Below, piece after piece: positions 6,139 through 7,668 of a DNA stretch of 7,668 nucleotides (its first letter is position 1; every line of letters starts with the position of its first letter). The stretch spans positions 1 through 7,668 of the forward strand of contig JAEWUH010000091.1 of NCBI GenBank assembly GCA_023397245.1. Direction: 5' to 3'. The notes under the pieces are model-generated. The model was not told the origin of the DNA, searched no databases, and saw nothing but the letters and a program-made list of their open reading frames with translations. The DNA is from Bacillota bacterium (GTDB taxonomy: Bacteria > Bacillota > Clostridia > Oscillospirales > Acutalibacteraceae). The position numbers and the translations under genes are program-made.

Positions 6139-6207
6139 GAATTTCAGCCGAATTTTCCCTGCGTCTCCGGCTTATCGATAAAAATTAAATAATTTTAACA
6201 TTTTATA

Positions 6208-6236
6208 TTGATTTTTTCGGCTGATTACGCTATAAT
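6208..6236 (+). promoter_or_regulatory. Promoter of the tRNA-Val gene
   Basis: TTGATT (6208-6213) is 17 bp from a perfect TATAAT (6231-6236). Transcription would start near 6243, about 13 nt before the mature tRNA 5' end. The surrounding sequence is strongly AT-rich, as is common for stable-RNA promoters. Confidence 0.8.
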
Positions 6237-6255
6237 AATCAAGCGCTTAAAAAAC

Positions 6256-6331
6256 GGACGTTTAGCTCAGCTGGTAGAGCATTCGCTTGACGTGCGAAGG
6301 GTCATAGGTTCGAGTCCTATAATGTCCACCA
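6256..6331 (+). tRNA. tRNA-Val (anticodon GAC)
   Basis: A complete cloverleaf reads directly. The acceptor stem is GGACGTT (6256-6262) with AATGTCC (6321-6327), including one G-T pair. The D stem is GCTC/GAGC, the anticodon stem TTCGC/GCGAA and the T stem ATAGG/CCTAT with loop TTCGAGT. The anticodon loop TTGACGT (6287-6293) gives anticodon GAC (6289-6291), which reads GUC/GUU valine codons. The CCA end is encoded at 6329-6331. It is a single tRNA gene with its own promoter and a following hairpin, not part of a visible tRNA cluster. Confidence 0.97.
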
Positions 6332-6336
6332 CTTAT

Positions 6337-6373
6337 ATAACAGGGCAAAAGCGGAAGTTTTTGCCCTTGTTAT
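6337..6373 (+). terminator. Hairpin terminator after the tRNA gene
   Basis: ATAACA + GGGCAAAA (6337-6350) pairs with TTTTGCCC (6359-6366) and TGTTAT (6368-6373), with one bulged T between the two halves. It begins 6 nt after the tRNA CCA end. There is no clean U run after the stem, so it may also act in 3' processing. Confidence 0.6.
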
Positions 6374-6598
6374 CATAAAATAAAGTGTTTAATTTATAAG
6401 CATTTAATTTTACGATAACAATAACTTTAGGTCACGAGTCGCTTGTCTCCCGATATGCTTTCCTATGGTACACCGAGTAAGCGCAGCAAATGCCAGCGTC
6501 ATACCCCGTATATCCTTCCACGTATTCTCAAAGTGCTGGGTTGCTCGCCAAAAGGGTCATTGCAGAAACAGCAAATTGATATCCATACCGCAAGCGTG
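6374..6598. other. Gene-free stretch downstream of the tRNA
   Basis: No gene with a start, a binding site and family likeness was found on either strand. On the minus strand one frame stays open from just after a TGA (6559-6557) to a TAA (6412-6410), reading P-F-W-R-A-T-Q-H-F-E-N-T-W-K..., with no initiation signal. It is too short to call. The segment may be the decayed or non-coding edge of an inserted element. Confidence 0.4.
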
Positions 6599-6654
6599 AA
6601 GTCAAGTAAGTAAATTCGAGCATTGAGTTTGTGCCTCAATGTTGGACTTGACTT
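6599..6654. repeat. Two-tier inverted repeat
   Basis: The outer arms AAGTCAAGT (6599-6607) and ACTTGACTT (6646-6654) are perfectly complementary. An inner stem, CATTGAG (6621-6627) with CTCAATG (6635-6641), closes a 7-nt loop. No T run follows, so it is not an obvious terminator. It resembles the nested hairpins found at processing or recombination sites; its role is unknown. Confidence 0.55.
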
Positions 6655-6678
6655 ATTTGTCAAGGTTCGAGTTTAGTG

Positions 6679-6723
6679 AAAAAACAAAGTCTGCACCCTC
6701 ACCGTTCAATAAGGGCACAGACT
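6679..6723 (-). terminator. Rho-independent terminator of the candidate small RNA
   Basis: On the minus strand a 12-bp stem (6723-6712 with 6699-6688, two of the pairs G-U) closes a 12-nt loop and is followed by TT-G-TTTTTT (6687-6679). It is well separated from the terminator of the J-domain gene at 6964-6989, so it must end a different transcript. Confidence 0.8.
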
Positions 6724-6873
6724 CTTGACTGTATCCGAAATACGCAGTAAAATAAACCACGTACAATCGGCATTCACAAGTCATAATGGGTCTTGTTCCC
6801 TTTATGGCGGATGGCGGCTAACCGTTTGCGAGACGGTTGGTTGCCTGTGGATGCTATTTTATTTATCCACTTG
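6679..6873 (-). ncRNA. Candidate small non-coding RNA, about 195 nt
   Basis: The minus strand carries a complete transcription unit without a convincing gene. A promoter lies at 6908-6880, a predicted start near 6873 and a strong terminator at 6723-6679. Inside, from 5' to 3', are hairpins GTGGAT/ATCCAC (6870-6865 with 6852-6847), AACCGT/ACGGTT (6838-6833 with 6825-6820), a tandem CCGCCAT pair (6817-6804) and GGG/CCC (6800-6788). An ORF of 43 codons (6784-6653) overlaps the terminator stem and lacks a well-placed ribosome binding site, so coding is less likely. I do not recognise the RNA family; it does not look like tmRNA, SRP RNA, RNase P or 6S. It lies in the AT-rich stretch next to a tRNA, so it could belong to an integrated element. 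Confidence rests on the promoter and terminator pair. Confidence 0.5.
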
Positions 6874-6879
6874 GAAAAA

Positions 6880-6908
6880 AGTATATACCAAATAAAAACA
6901 AATTGCAA
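6880..6908 (-). promoter_or_regulatory. Promoter of the candidate small RNA
   Basis: On the minus strand TTGCAA (6908-6903, 4 of 6) is 17 bp from TATACT (6885-6880, 5 of 6). It lies directly downstream of the J-domain gene's terminator, so it would start an independent transcript. Confidence 0.55.
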
Positions 6909-6918
6909 GATAATTTTT

Positions 6919-6946
6919 ACGTCGGAGCATTAATATGTTCCGGCGT
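6919..6946. repeat. 12-bp stem-loop with TAAT loop
   Basis: ACGTCGGAGCAT (6919-6930) is complementary to ATGTTCCGGCGT (6935-6946) apart from two G-T positions, around a 4-base TAAT loop. It lies between the J-domain terminator and the small-RNA promoter. Neither strand has a clean T run after the stem (plus continues TTCT), so its role is open. Confidence 0.5.
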
Positions 6947-6963
6947 TTCTGATAGTTAGATGC

Positions 6964-6989
6964 AAAAAGCGGAACCAGTTCCGCTTTTT
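6964..6989. terminator. Terminator after the J-domain protein gene
   Basis: AAAAAGCGGAAC (6964-6975) and GTTCCGCTTTTT (6978-6989) are perfect inverted repeats, pairing as GCGGAA/TTCCGC around CCAG with an A/T base. It starts 5 nt beyond the stop codon of the minus-strand gene and has U runs on both strands. Confidence 0.85.
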
Positions 6990-6993
6990 AAGA

Positions 6994-7668
6994 TTAATGG
7001 CGTGTAAGAATTATTTTGAGCTGAAATACATAATTTTTTATTCTACTAAGTAGATAGTCTGCTTTATCCCTTGACCATCGAAAAAAGGTTGGGAGATAAT
7101 ATCCACCTGCTGATACTAGTATAGACATCCCTATCAAAGCCCAAAACATAATTTGACTTGTATTCATATAAGCATCATGATTATGATTACGAATGACTTC
7201 AACAATTAAAGCAATTACAGCGCCTAATCCCGCCAGCATAAGAATCCATGAAGCAACCACCGCTAAAGTAGATAGCAATCTGTAAGCATAATATATTAGA
7301 ATTATAATTGGCATAAGTATAAGCAGTAGAATGCGTAGTAATACGGTGAGTATTTTTACCGGTAGGCTATGCTTCGCAAACTTTAATCGAACAAAATCAG
7401 CGTATGTTATTTGGACTTTTATATACTCATCATCAGAGCCAATATCATCTTCCGAATCTTCAACAGTATTTTGGTCCGGGTGATCATACTCTTCCCTTTT
7501 CAATGGGTTGTTTAAGGTTTCATAAGCTTCCTGTATCAATCGAAAAAAGGCGTTGGCATTAGGTGCGTTATTTACATCTGGATGATACTTTTTTGCCAAA
7601 ATGTGATAAGCCGATTTGATTTGCTCCGGAGTAGCGTTTTCTTCAATCCCTAAGATTTCATAGTAAGT
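6994..7668 (-). CDS. J-domain (DnaJ-like) multi-pass membrane protein, 5' end missing
   Basis: The frame is open to the right edge of the window, giving 224 residues plus stop; the start codon lies outside. The visible N-terminus T-Y-Y-E-I-L-G-I is the usual beginning of a J domain, so only a few residues are missing. The HPD motif that stimulates Hsp70 (DnaK) ATPase is at visible residues 29-31, followed by the typical F-x-x-I-x-x-A-Y-x-x-L helix and R-x-x-Y-D end. There is no G/F region, zinc-finger or DnaJ C-terminal domain. Instead comes an acidic linker and three hydrophobic stretches at about 104-131, 133-158 and 173-192. It probably recruits DnaK to the membrane; the client is unknown. 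The gene is visibly AT-rich compared with genes left of the tRNA. A TTG at 7599-7597 is internal, not the start. A terminator follows at once. Confidence 0.88.
   Translation of the reverse strand, partial: TYYEILGIEENATPEQIKSAYHILAKKYHPDVNNAPNANAFFRLIQEAYETLNNPLKREEYDHPDQNTVEDSEDDIGSDDEYIKVQITYADFVRLKFAKHSLPVKILTVLLRILLLILMPIIILIYYAYRLLSTLAVVASWILMLAGLGAVIALIVEVIRNHNHDAYMNTSQIMFWALIGMSILVSAGGYYLPTFFRWSRDKADYLLSRIKNYVFQLKIILTRH

Noticed and set aside
7597..7599. TTG 7599-7597 as start of the J-domain gene
   Set aside because: The frame continues upstream to the window edge with the conserved first part of the J domain (Y-Y-E-I-L-G), so the true start is outside.
1..7668. CRISPR array, insertion sequence or complete known defence system
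   Set aside because: No regularly spaced direct repeats, no transposase or integrase frame and no terminal inverted repeats with target duplications were seen.

Overview
The window looks like chromosomal DNA of a Gram-positive, probably clostridial (Oscillospiraceae-like) bacterium. The signs are strong AGGAGG-type ribosome binding sites, a TTG start, many stem-plus-U-run terminators, a Crp/Fnr-type regulator, and secreted proteins with a C-terminal domain of the form TSAxKP...NSA...GEK. Genus is not determinable from sequence alone.

Layout. 2-181 is the 3' end of a Crp/Fnr-family regulator. 182-771 has no gene; it holds a strong terminator (336-368), a branched stem-loop with a T run (443-500), an inverted repeat (567-616) and a promoter region with an operator-like palindrome (638-670). 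772-1116 is a MIF/phenylpyruvate-tautomerase family protein and 1216-2082 is an AraC-type regulator with a GyrI/Cass2-like effector domain; both are on the plus strand, 99 bp apart. A bidirectional terminator (2176-2213) separates them from 2232-3791 (minus), a secreted repeat-rich adhesin-like protein. Its long leader (about 3792-3946) is GC-rich and structured. Divergent from it, 4223-5932 (plus) is a secreted purple-acid-phosphatase-like metallophosphoesterase. These two secreted proteins end in what looks like the same C-terminal domain, so they probably act together at the cell surface.

A tRNA-Val(GAC) gene (6256-6331) with its own promoter follows. A 24-bp near-copy of its anticodon arm lies 167 bp upstream, a possible attachment-site relic. 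Downstream of the tRNA the DNA becomes visibly more AT-rich. It holds about 660 bp without a recognisable gene, then a minus-strand J-domain membrane protein that runs off the right edge (6994-7668). Inside the gene-free stretch I see a complete transcription unit on the minus strand: a good promoter (6880-6908), about 195 nt of hairpin-rich sequence, and a 12-bp terminator stem with a U run. This is the best candidate here for an undescribed non-coding RNA. tRNA plus partial copy plus composition change suggests a remodelled integration site, but no integrase, transposase, CRISPR array or complete known defence system is visible.
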